Shown: piece after piece, positions 1-8,559 of the stretch
How positions within the stretch are numbered: the first letter of the stretch is position 1
How the letters are laid out: each line of letters opens with the position of its first letter
DNA from: Lysobacterales bacterium
GTDB lineage: Bacteria; Pseudomonadota; Gammaproteobacteria; Xanthomonadales; Marinicellaceae
NCBI GenBank assembly: GCA_026982315.1
Contig: JALSHI010000066.1
Location: 1-41,096, forward strand
DNA length: 41,096 nucleotides
Reading direction: 5' to 3'
Made by a program: the position numbers and the translations under genes
The notes under the pieces: generated by a model
Databases searched by the model: none
The model's input: only the letters and a program-made list of their open reading frames with translations
What the model was told of the DNA's origin: nothing

Positions 1-3000
1 GAATCGGGCATAGGTGTCCGCGATATTGGCCGAGCACGGTACGGTAAAGCCCAAGACGTTGGCACCGGCGTTAATGGCTTGATTGGCGATGACTTGTTCG
101 CCGGGATCAAACTGGCCGTTGCCGTCGAAATCAATCCAGGCTTCCAGAATGCCGGGCGCATTGGCCGTGGCGGTGATCTGGCTATTGACGCAGGCAATCA
201 GCGGCGTGTCGAAGCTGATACCGTCCTCGTCGTCATTGCCGCTACAGACACCGGCTGTGCCGGTGCCCACCAGGTTGTCATCCAGCAGAGCGGTTACATC
301 TGGTTGACCATCGGCTTCGGCATCGACGCAAGCGCCAAGGTAAAGTGGCACCGATGTGCTAACCCCATGCAGGGCGCCGTTACTAAGCTGTGTGGTGCCA
401 TAGCTGTCAGGCGCGTCTCCCCAGTCAACACCATATACTTCAACCAGGTAGTCTTCCACTTCGCCATCGGGCGCCGGGCCATCGAAAGGCAATCCGCCAC
501 CGGAGCTGATTCGGAAGCGGCTGTAGGTGTTGCCGACAATGGCGTCGCAAGGCACCATGACCGATACGGTATTGCTGCCGGCCAGCACTGGCTGGGCGGA
601 CAGGACCTGTTCGGTGGCCGGGTCGAAAACGCCGTTGGCATTGAAGTCGATCCAGGCATCCACGAAGGCGTCCTTGTTGCTAACAATGGTGATGTCGTTA
701 CTCTGGCAGGCAAACAATTCATTGCCATTGATAAAGCTGACGCCATCTTCATCATCAAAACACGGACCGATGGTTGTGCTGCCTGCGCTGGTGTCGTCAC
801 CCGTGGCCGGTGCACCGAAGACGGCAGGCTGGCCGTCGCTTTCCAGGTCGGTGCAGGACCCCAGAAGCAGCGGATCGGCCGGATCCACGGTGTGTGAGGG
901 GCCATTGCTGGCCGCCTGGGTGGCGTAGCTGTCGGGTGCGTCGCCCCAATCCTGGCCGGTCACATAGATGCGGTAGTCTTCGACTTCACCATCGCTGGCC
1001 AAGCCGGTGGGTCCAATGCCCATGTCGGTGGTGCAGCGCCAACGTATATAAATTGGGCCGGGTGGAGTCGAGGCGGAAATGGGCACATTGCTTATAATAA
1101 AATTGCCGGATGGGATCGAAATAGCGCCATCGATAATGAGTTCGCCGGGGTTGCCGGGGGTTTCGAAAACACCGTTCCGGTTCATGTCTATCCAAGCGTA
1201 GGGCCGACAAGCACTGCCAGCCGGTCCGCCGACAGTGACTGTCATTTGAAGCGTATTACCAGGGGCGACCGTGGTGGCGGAAAAGACCACACCATCCTCA
1301 TCGTCTCCGGGGGTGGCGCAGCTTGATGAGATGTACTGATCCAGGTCGTCCTTGTCGGCGGCGGCATTTTGGTTTTGACCGTTGTCTGCATCCACGCAGG
1401 CGCCGAGGAACGCTGCACCTGGAACCAGGGTATGCGCCGGCCCACCGTCCAGTTGCGTGGTCAGGTAGTCGAAGGTCGCGCTGCCTGGCAGGATGTCCGG
1501 GGCATCACCATAGTCGTAGGTGATTTGCGCCGAAGGCGGCACGGCATCAGTAAAGCAGAAATCCAGTGTCAGGTTGGAGTCCGGATCGGCATCGCCGTCG
1601 GTGATGGGCTCACCGCCGGTGTTCAGGGTAATGGCGAAAGAGCCAACCAGGGCGCCGATGGCCCCGCCGTTGTCATCACCGTTTACATCGTTGTCAGGAT
1701 CGGGCGCCGGTATATTGGCAGAACAGTTGCTCCACCCGCTCAAGGCGCCGTTGCCGCTGAAGTTGCTGGGGTCGACCACCACCAGATAATCGCCTGGTGC
1801 CAGATCCGTAAACAAATAGCGGCCGTCGAAGCCGTTGGCAATGCCAGTCTGGGTGGCGCCCACGTATTCATTCAACGAGGGCAGGCCATCGGCGTTGGCG
1901 TCCCGGTACAGATTCAGCAGTACGCCGCTGATGCCGGTTTCGCCATTTTGCGGCTCGAATACCTCGTCGTTGTCGGTTTCGAACCAGACCTGGTTGCCAA
2001 GGGACAACGTGCCTTGCGGGAAAATCAGCCCGCAGTCGATGGTGTCATTGTATTCGCCGGGTGAAAGTACCGTCATGGGTGTTACGCCGTTGGCCGGACT
2101 GGCATCTGAATCCTGGCTGTCATCACTGCCACTGTCGGCGGTGGTGAAGTTGACTGCCGGAGCCGGCTGCAGGCACTGAACAAAGTAGGTGACGCCGGGA
2201 ATCAACTCGTCGAACAGGTAATAACCGGGCTGGCCAAAGGAATCGTTGCCGGTGACTGTCGCTGCCACTTGCACGTCGTCGGTGCCGGGCTCAGGCAGTC
2301 CGTCTCCGTCATCGGCGAACAGCAAGACAGTCACGCCGTTAACGCCGTTGTAAACAGGTTCGTTTTGCACGCCATCGTTGTTGATGTCGTTCCAGACGTA
2401 ATTGCCCAGTGCGGCCTTTTCCAGCGGTTTCAAGCCCAGGTCGATGCTGGGGTTGTTCTCGTTGACGGCGAGTGTGGTCACCGGCGCGCACAGGGTGCTT
2501 GGGTCGGCGTCTGAATCCAGAGTATCGTCACCACCGGCGTTTGTTATCGTGGGCTGATAGGGAGGCGGCGGGCTGAAGCACACCTGGTAATCACCGGCGG
2601 CCAGACCGGGGAATTCGTACCAGCCGGGGTTGCCGGAGCCATCATTGGTGGTAAAGGTCGTGGCTTGCAGTATGTCATCGAAGGTGCCGATAATGCCGTC
2701 GGCGCCGCCGGAGTACAGGTCCACCTGCACGTTGTTCAGGCCGGTGCCGGTTTCGTTCTGGGTACCGTCCTGGTCATCGTCAATCCAGACATAGTCACCC
2801 AGACTGGCGCCGGCGCAGGCGCCAATGGTAACGCCAACCTTGACCGGTTCGGCAGCGAGATTGCCAAACCCGTCGGATCGCTCGCCCAGGTAGGCGAATG
2901 AGTTGTAAGCGATTTCGCCATTGGTGGGTGCGTCGCCAGGCGCTGTCATGGTGAACGAGAACGTCAGATCGTCGTAAGCGGCGACCACCTGGTTATTGAA

Positions 3001-5415
3001 TTCGGTCTTGAACGATTTGACTGAGGTGATGGGGTTGGGTGGCGTGGTGCTCCAGTTGGGGGCGTCGCAGCCAGGTGCGTTGACACCGACTTCACTGCGG
3101 CAGGGGTTGCCCGATGTGCTGTAGTATACGGTTACGCCGGGTGGAGCCTGAATGGGGCTGGTTAGTACCGGCTCCCATTGTGATCCGCGGGGTGTCAGGT
3201 CGCGAACACCGGTGTCGCCGACAAACGGCAGGATATCGACGATAACGAAATTTTCCATGGCCAGGGTGCCGCGGTTTTTGATGGTGAGGTGGTAATCAAT
3301 GGTGCCGCCAGGCAGGGTTTGAGCTGTGCCTGTGGTCCAGCCGGCATCGCACACGCCTTTGACTTCCTTGCTGGCTTCTACCTGGGCGATGGGCGCAATG
3401 GTCAGGTTTCGGGTGCTGATGCAGACATTTTCGGTGGTGTCTCCGTCGTTGTCAAAATCGAAGTTGTCCGGATTGCTGGAGAAGCATCGTTGACCCAGGG
3501 TCGGGTCATTGTGCTGCAAGCTGGCGGTATTGCCCAGCAGACCAAATTGGGCGCCCTGGCGAACCGTGGTGTCATAGGTCACGATGACACTTTGGGTGGG
3601 ACTCAAAGTGCCGGAACCGGCCGGCCAGGTCCATTGCAACAAGGTGCGGCCGGTGTTTTGGTAGTTGTCGATTTGTGTAAATGTTGGCGCGCCAATGCCG
3701 GTGCCATTGGCATTGTAGTTCTGGCTGCCGGGAACATAAATCAAATCCACCGGCAGCAGATCGCTAACTGTCAGAAATTCGGCATTGATGCCCACTGAGC
3801 TATACTGGTGTAAACGGGCGGTCACTTGCCAGTTGACGGTGTCACCGGCATTGTAGCTGGTCTGGGGGTTGAGGATGTTTTTGGTGGGTTGTAGTTGCAC
3901 GAAATCATCGGACACGGAAAAGGCATAGCAGTCATTGCGGTTGACGTTTTGGACATTATTGTTTTCATCCAGGAAGGTGCCATCCAGAGTGGCGCAGTTG
4001 TTGACGTTATCGCCAAGGTTTACCGGATTGCCATTGTTGTCCGGGTTGATGACTTCGGCATAAATGCGGGGGTGGTTGGCATAATTGATTGGCGCCATGC
4101 CGACATCCGCAGAGCCGAAAAGCCAACGCACACGGGTGATATGCTCTCCTGCTGGCAGGCCGGCTGGTGGATAAGTCAAAGCGGTGTTGGTGAGTGTGTC
4201 AGGTGATGCGCCCCACAGATTCCAGGTGCCAGGTGCGCCGGAATGTTCAAACTCCACCCGCACACCTTCGCCGGGGCTGTAGTTGTTTAAGGCGTTGTAG
4301 GAGCCGGTGGTGACGCCGGTGGCTGTGATTTGTGTTTGCACAGGCAACGTATCCACCATCACCAGGTTATCAATGGCGACGTTGCTGGTGAGATTGTCCG
4401 GTACCAGGTGATAAAAGAATTCCTGGTTGAATGTGGGTGGAACAGGGCCGCCAGCGCCTTTGGCGAAACCTGGCGTGCCCACGGCCACAAACCGGTCGAC
4501 TGTGTGGTCTATTGCACCAATGCCGAAATTTTGTACGGGTTGGCCCAGTGGCTCACCATCCGCTGTAAACTCATTGTGGGCATTGTAGCCATCGGAAAAA
4601 TCACTGGAAGGATAGGTGACGGTCACGGCGATTTGCAGGTTGCTGCCCAAGGCGGTTGACAGGCCAGTCCAGGTCAGGGTTGGCACGGCAGTGCCCACGC
4701 AGCCTGGCTCACAATCGGCCGCCGGGATGGCGCCATTGAATACCGGCGGGTTGGCATTTAAGTCGCCTACAGGCAGGGTGTCGGTAATCACCAGGTTGTT
4801 TACATTCAAAGCCCCGGGGCTATTGGGAATGTCAACATTAAGCAAATAAACGGTTGTGCGGTCCAGATAGGCGGGACCGGCCAGATTTTTGCTCAGGTTG
4901 ACCTGGGAAGTGGCCTGGGAGGTGACATCCACCGGCGGCGTGGTATAGGTGCCGGGCGTGGTTTCCAGGTTGACGGCCTCGGCGGTATTGGTGGCGGTGG
5001 TGCCATCCGGTGTGACGCCATTGGGAAAGCGGACGTTGATAAGCAGGTCGCCGCTGTTACCGGCAGTCAGGGGGGAAACCAGGGTAAATTCCACCAGAGT
5101 CTGGTTGTTGCCGGGCCCCTGGTTGGGGGTGATGGTGATGGCGGCCACATCGCCGGTGGGGGCGGATGGGACGGTGCTGACATAGACCACTTCCGGCGGC
5201 AGCAAGTCGCGCACAACGGCATTCAGGCATGGGCCGTTGGTGTTGCTGCAGTTGTAGGTGAGCCGGTAAGTGAACTCCACCCCGGAATCAATGGGATCCT
5301 GCGGAAAGGTATAACCGGGTTTGACCGCAGTCTTGATGAGCGGTTGAGCCCACAAAGGCGAAGCATAAAAAAACAGGCACAGCAACGCGCCCAGCAGAGT
5401 GAGTTTGGTTTTCAT
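1..5415 (-). CDS. Giant exported DUF11 / SdrD-B / GEVED repeat protein (C-terminus outside window)
   Basis: The reading frame is open from an ATG at 5415 to the window edge, 1805 codons without a stop. The start is preceded by a GGGGA Shine-Dalgarno-like run and encodes a signal peptide (MKTKLTLLGALLCLFF..., cleavage near WA-Q). Residues about 30-840 are beta-rich DUF11-like repeats with phrases such as VDTLP and VSDLLP. Three SdrD-B-like modules follow (near residues 865, 1000 and 1135; ASLGDYVWIDDDQDG, AALGNYVWNDINNDG, LSLGNQVWFETDND), each with an Asp-rich calcium-type loop. Three GEVED modules begin near residues 1297, 1486 and 1661 with DYGDAPD or DWGDAPDSY and contain DDEDGV; two end in DGEVEDY. 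Known members of these families are secreted or surface-attached adhesin-like proteins. The anchor, if any, lies beyond the window. The gene sits 277 bp downstream of a co-directional subtilase. A surface or extracellular role is inference. Confidence 0.9.
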   Translation of the reverse strand, partial: MKTKLTLLGALLCLFFYASPLWAQPLIKTAVKPGYTFPQDPIDSGVEFTYRLTYNCSNTNGPCLNAVVRDLLPPEVVYVSTVPSAPTGDVAAITITPNQGPGNNQTLVEFTLVSPLTAGNSGDLLINVRFPNGVTPDGTTATNTAEAVNLETTPGTYTTPPVDVTSQATSQVNLSKNLAGPAYLDRTTVYLLNVDIPNSPGALNVNNLVITDTLPVGDLNANPPVFNGAIPAADCEPGCVGTAVPTLTWTGLSTALGSNLQIAVTVTYPSSDFSDGYNAHNEFTADGEPLGQPVQNFGIGAIDHTVDRFVAVGTPGFAKGAGGPVPPTFNQEFFYHLVPDNLTSNVAIDNLVMVDTLPVQTQITATGVTTGSYNALNNYSPGEGVRVEFEHSGAPGTWNLWGASPDTLTNTALTYPPAGLPAGEHITRVRWLFGSADVGMAPINYANHPRIYAEVINPDNNGNPVNLGDNVNNCATLDGTFLDENNNVQNVNRNDCYAFSVSDDFVQLQPTKNILNPQTSYNAGDTVNWQVTARLHQYSSVGINAEFLTVSDLLPVDLIYVPGSQNYNANGTGIGAPTFTQIDNYQNTGRTLLQWTWPAGSGTLSPTQSVIVTYDTTVRQGAQFGLLGNTASLQHNDPTLGQRCFSSNPDNFDFDNDGDTTENVCISTRNLTIAPIAQVEASKEVKGVCDAGWTTGTAQTLPGGTIDYHLTIKNRGTLAMENFVIVDILPFVGDTGVRDLTPRGSQWEPVLTSPIQAPPGVTVYYSTSGNPCRSEVGVNAPGCDAPNWSTTPPNPITSVKSFKTEFNNQVVAAYDDLTFSFTMTAPGDAPTNGEIAYNSFAYLGERSDGFGNLAAEPVKVGVTIGACAGASLGDYVWIDDDQDGTQNETGTGLNNVQVDLYSGGADGIIGTFDDILQATTFTTNDGSGNPGWYEFPGLAAGDYQVCFSPPPPYQPTITNAGGDDTLDSDADPSTLCAPVTTLAVNENNPSIDLGLKPLEKAALGNYVWNDINNDGVQNEPVYNGVNGVTVLLFADDGDGLPEPGTDDVQVAATVTGNDSFGQPGYYLFDELIPGVTYFVQCLQPAPAVNFTTADSGSDDSQDSDASPANGVTPMTVLSPGEYNDTIDCGLIFPQGTLSLGNQVWFETDNDEVFEPQNGETGISGVLLNLYRDANADGLPSLNEYVGATQTGIANGFDGRYLFTDLAPGDYLVVVDPSNFSGNGALSGWSNCSANIPAPDPDNDVNGDDNGGAIGALVGSFAITLNTGGEPITDGDADPDSNLTLDFCFTDAVPPSAQITYDYGDAPDILPGSATFDYLTTQLDGGPAHTLVPGAAFLGACVDADNGQNQNAAADKDDLDQYISSSCATPGDDEDGVVFSATTVAPGNTLQMTVTVGGPAGSACRPYAWIDMNRNGVFETPGNPGELIIDGAISIPSGNFIISNVPISASTPPGPIYIRWRCTTDMGIGPTGLASDGEVEDYRIYVTGQDWGDAPDSYATQAASNGPSHTVDPADPLLLGSCTDLESDGQPAVFGAPATGDDTSAGSTTIGPCFDDEDGVSFINGNELFACQSNDITIVSNKDAFVDAWIDFNANGVFDPATEQVLSAQPVLAGSNTVSVMVPCDAIVGNTYSRFRISSGGGLPFDGPAPDGEVEDYLVEVYGVDWGDAPDSYGTTQLSNGALHGVSTSVPLYLGACVDAEADGQPDVTALLDDNLVGTGTAGVCSGNDDEDGISFDTPLIACVNSQITATANAPGILEAWIDFDGNGQFDPGEQVIANQAINAGANVLGFTVPCSANIADTYARF

Positions 5416-5481
5416 CACACATCCCCGTTAACGGTTTTGGTTTTCACTACAGCCAGTCACCACCGGCCATCCCACAGAGAG

Positions 5482-5487
5482 AGTATA
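5482..5487 (-). promoter_or_regulatory. Possible -10 element for the giant repeat protein
   Basis: On the minus strand the sequence reads CCGT-TATACT-CTC, a near-consensus -10 hexamer about 65 bp upstream of the ATG at 5415. No good -35 hexamer stands 16-18 bp further up, so this is a weak call. It would allow transcription separate from the upstream subtilase gene. Confidence 0.3.
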
Positions 5488-5663
5488 ACGGATTAATGTG
5501 TTGAAGAGAGGCGACTAACCGTCCCTCCCTTCGTTGTCTAACATTTATTGACAAATCTTGGTTGAATGATGAATCACCTGGCGTGTCTGTTGTTTGTAGT
5601 GACCAGATAATGGGATAAACGGATGAGGTATGTGACAAAAATTGCCGGATTAAGGGGGATTAG

Positions 5664-5680
5664 GTGACAAAAGTTGTCAC
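5664..5680. repeat. Inverted repeat GTGACAA-AAG-TTGTCAC
   Basis: A perfect 7-bp inverted repeat with a 3-bp centre lies 12 bp beyond the stop codon of the subtilase and about 250 bp upstream of the giant gene. A further half-site, GTGACAAAA, lies at 5632-5640. There is no T-run after it on the minus strand, so it does not look like an intrinsic terminator. An operator is possible. A related palindrome with the same GACAA-N3-TTGTC core lies at 33008-33026 before the other giant gene. Confidence 0.5.
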
Positions 5681-5692
5681 ATCTGAGGGCAA

Positions 5693-7195
5693 TTATTGGA
5701 AGCCGTCGGCGAAGATAAGATCGCTGAGTTGACTTTGTACAGCCGCCAGGGCATCGATGCGGCCCCAGCCGTAAGTGTTGTTGGGTGACTGGTTGCCTGG
5801 CAGGTTGCCACAGTTCTGGGTTGTGGTTTTGGCCTCGGCACTGCCGGTCAGTATGGCTTTAATGGCTGCGGGTTGGCCGGCCAGAGACGGGGTGGTGGAA
5901 AGCAGCAAGGCGGCAACGCCCGCCACATTGGGGCTGGCCATGCTGGTGCCGCTTTTCAGGCTGTAGCCACCACCCAGTTGCGCGGAACGGACCGAAGAGC
6001 CGGGCGCGGATAAATCAGGCTTCATGCGGTTGCTGCCATCCACCGTGACCGGGCCACGGCTGCTGAAGCCGGAAATGGAGTCACTGCTGGTGGTGGAGCC
6101 CACGGTCAGGGCGCTATCGTAGATGGCCGCAGGTGTGGTCACTGTGGCGCAGGCAGCGCCGCCATTACCAGCGGAAACCACCACCACAATACCGGCGGCG
6201 ACCACATTGTCCACCACGGTTTTCAGTTGGTCAGGGTCGGTGCAGCCCTCGCTGGGCGCGCAACCCCAGGAGTTGTTGATAATATGGGGCGCGCGGGCCG
6301 GGTCAGGGTTTTGGTCATTCAGGTCGGTGGGGGCCATGAACCATTGGAAGCACTCGGTATAGCTGGCGGGCGTTCCCCAGCCGGAATCCATGTTGCGGCA
6401 GCCAATCCAGCGTGCGCCAGGGGCCACGCCTACCTGATTGCCCAGGCCGTCATCTCCCACGATGGTACCCATGGTGTGGGTTCCGTGCCCGTCGTCATCG
6501 CAGGGGACAGGGCTATTAGCGCCACAAATGCCGCCGCCTGTGTGAATGGCGTCATGCCAGTTGTAATTGTGGTTGGCAGTAGAGCCATTCCAGCCCCGAT
6601 AGGCGTTAATCAGTGCCGGATGATCCCATTGGTAGCCAGTGTCCTGGCCGCCCACAACCACGCCTTGGCCGGTATAGCCCAGGGCCCAGACTGCTGGTGC
6701 ATTGACCATGCTCACATTCCACTCGATGCCGTTAATGACTTGTGGCAACCGTTGGCCTGGAGGGCTTTCATTGGCAGGCAAAGACACTTTGAAAGGCGCA
6801 TTGGAAAAGCCTTGGCGGATTTCCGGCCAGTCCAGCATTTGCTGAATTTGACGCTTGCTGGCGGTTACCAGGATGTCATTGCTGATCCAGAAAGCGCGGT
6901 AGGGTATGTGCATTTTTTGCAAACGGGCCAATACTGGCGCTTGACTGCGGCGGGCATGTTCGGTGAGTTGCCGGTATGCACTGGATAACCGTTGGAGTCG
7001 ATTGGTTTTGGCGGGAAACTTCAGTATCGCCGGCTGCAGACGAAGAATGGCTTGTACGGGTTGGTTTGGCGCTGTGGCGTTCAGCTCGTTTTGTAATTGC
7101 CTGGAAGGTTGCCCGGCGTGAGCCGCCAGCGTTATCAGGGCGATCGCCCCGACTATGGCCAGTGGTCGTTTATTTGTGTGGCGTGGTCGGGACAT
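5693..7195 (-). CDS. Secreted S8 (subtilisin-like) serine peptidase, 500 aa, with DLIFADGFQ tail
   Basis: This is a subtilase with all catalytic residues visible: Asp185 (VGGQDTG), His237 (DDGHGTH), oxyanion Asn344 (SAGNGG) and Ser418 (SGTSMASPNVAG). The N-terminus is basic followed by a hydrophobic stretch ending AHA near residue 27, a Sec signal. Residues about 30-150 look like an inhibitory propeptide. The catalytic domain (about 160-485) has several cysteines that could form disulfides. The protein ends DLIFADGFQ, closely matching the DLIFMHGFE end of the other subtilase in the window (17045-19444). It lies 20 bp after a co-directional amidohydrolase gene and is probably the last gene of that operon. 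The ribosome-binding site is weak. An extracellular or periplasmic protease is well supported; the substrate is unknown. Confidence 0.94.
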   Translation of the reverse strand: MSRPRHTNKRPLAIVGAIALITLAAHAGQPSRQLQNELNATAPNQPVQAILRLQPAILKFPAKTNRLQRLSSAYRQLTEHARRSQAPVLARLQKMHIPYRAFWISNDILVTASKRQIQQMLDWPEIRQGFSNAPFKVSLPANESPPGQRLPQVINGIEWNVSMVNAPAVWALGYTGQGVVVGGQDTGYQWDHPALINAYRGWNGSTANHNYNWHDAIHTGGGICGANSPVPCDDDGHGTHTMGTIVGDDGLGNQVGVAPGARWIGCRNMDSGWGTPASYTECFQWFMAPTDLNDQNPDPARAPHIINNSWGCAPSEGCTDPDQLKTVVDNVVAAGIVVVVSAGNGGAACATVTTPAAIYDSALTVGSTTSSDSISGFSSRGPVTVDGSNRMKPDLSAPGSSVRSAQLGGGYSLKSGTSMASPNVAGVAALLLSTTPSLAGQPAAIKAILTGSAEAKTTTQNCGNLPGNQSPNNTYGWGRIDALAAVQSQLSDLIFADGFQ

Positions 7196-7215
7196 GGCGT
7201 TAAAACAGGAAAAGA

Positions 7216-8559
7216 CTACTCTTTGAATATGCCGAGTTTTTTACCATATTTTCGGTATAGCTGCTGCTGTTTGCCGTTCAGATCGATTTCACGGCCATCA
7301 ATAAAGGCGTGACTTAACTGATTGCCTGCCATGTCCAGGGCGTTGCCCGTGGATATGAATAATGTGGCTGACTTCCCTGTGGCGAGGCTGCCGTATTTAT
7401 CAGCAATGCCAAGAATACGGGCATTGTCGAGGGTAATCATTTGCACGGCTTCCTCGGGCTTGAGGCCGTAAGCGGAGGCGGTGCCGGCGGTAAAGGCCAG
7501 GTTGCGGGCACTGGCGCTCATGCCGGCCTGGTAAGCCAGTCCGGTCTGGATGCCGTGCTGGCGCAGAAAAGCTGGCAGCGAGTAACTTTCCTCAATGGGC
7601 GCATCTTTTTGGTGCGGCAGGTTATGGACCGAGTCGATGATAACAGGCACTTGCCGCTGTTTGATAAAGTCCACCACCGGCATGGCGGCTGTCCCGGTGA
7701 CCAGGACAATGTTGTCCGCCAAGGCGGTGTTTTTGCCTAATTGTTTGAAAAATGTGACGGACTCAATAATACCCTTGGGATCGGATGCGTGCAGAAAGAC
7801 TTTTTTGCGGCCGTCAAAGACACCGCTGAGGCTGGCCAGTTTTTGATTCGTGAGGTCGGCAGGCGGTTTTTTCCACCAGCTTTTTGCATCTTCAAACAGG
7901 GTTTTTATCGTGCGGATTTTATCAGCGAATTTCTTGTCCTTTTTCATGGAAACCATGAAGGTGCCCAAATCGAACTGGAGCCGTGAACGGGCCGGCCAGT
8001 TCACATGCACAGCGTCGTCCATGTTGACTGCGGCATCTTCCCAGTTCCAGGCGTCCAGCTGCACAATGGATGATGTGCCGGACACCAGTCCGCCGGTGGG
8101 CGTGGTCTGGGCCAACAGAATGCCATTGAATTTCATGGTGGGGATGCGTTCGCTTTCGGCGTTGTAGGCCACGATGCTGCGAACATTGGGGTTAACCTGG
8201 CCCACTTCCGTGGCATCCAGCGTGGCTTTCAGGGCATCCACTTCGCGCAGTCCCAGATCCGTCACCGGCAAAATAAACCCCGGGTAGATATGCGCCCCAT
8301 GCGCATTGATAATGCGGTGGCTGGATTTGACAGTCGGCATTCTGCCTGCGGCGATATCGGTGATGATGCCGTTTTCAAAAGAGATTTGTGCGTTTTTCAG
8401 CACCTGGCCATCGCCGGTATGAATGGTGGCGTTGGTGATGGTGATGCCCTGTTTTTGCGGTGGTGCGGGTGTTGGCGGCATGGCGTGCGCGGCTGTGATG
8501 AGTACAGCACCAGCGAGCCATGCCCGCAGAATATGGGTGATGCGAGTGGTGGTTTTCAT
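7216..8559 (-). CDS. Exported amidohydrolase-superfamily protein with degenerate metal site, 447 aa
   Basis: A Sec signal peptide (cleavage after AHA, residue 26) precedes an amidohydrolase/imidazolonepropionase-like fold. The N-terminal beta-sandwich is seen in ITNATIHTGDGQVLKNAQIS. The strand that normally carries the HxH metal ligands reads IYPGFILPVTDLGL, so both histidines are missing. The C-terminal part has the family's GLKPEEAVQMITLDNARILG and GSLATGKSATLFI segments. The gene begins inside the end of the upstream 1017-aa amidohydrolase (4-bp overlap, 8556-8559), so translation is likely coupled. Comparable paired amidohydrolase genes occur in other bacteria, from memory. With its metal ligands gone it may be a non-catalytic partner of the upstream enzyme; that is inference. 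Confidence 0.85.
   Translation of the reverse strand: MKTTTRITHILRAWLAGAVLITAAHAMPPTPAPPQKQGITITNATIHTGDGQVLKNAQISFENGIITDIAAGRMPTVKSSHRIINAHGAHIYPGFILPVTDLGLREVDALKATLDATEVGQVNPNVRSIVAYNAESERIPTMKFNGILLAQTTPTGGLVSGTSSIVQLDAWNWEDAAVNMDDAVHVNWPARSRLQFDLGTFMVSMKKDKKFADKIRTIKTLFEDAKSWWKKPPADLTNQKLASLSGVFDGRKKVFLHASDPKGIIESVTFFKQLGKNTALADNIVLVTGTAAMPVVDFIKQRQVPVIIDSVHNLPHQKDAPIEESYSLPAFLRQHGIQTGLAYQAGMSASARNLAFTAGTASAYGLKPEEAVQMITLDNARILGIADKYGSLATGKSATLFISTGNALDMAGNQLSHAFIDGREIDLNGKQQQLYRKYGKKLGIFKE

Noticed and set aside
5447-5638. 63-residue minus-strand frame between the subtilase and the giant protein
   Set aside because: No ribosome site, no recognisable domain, and it overlaps the putative promoter.
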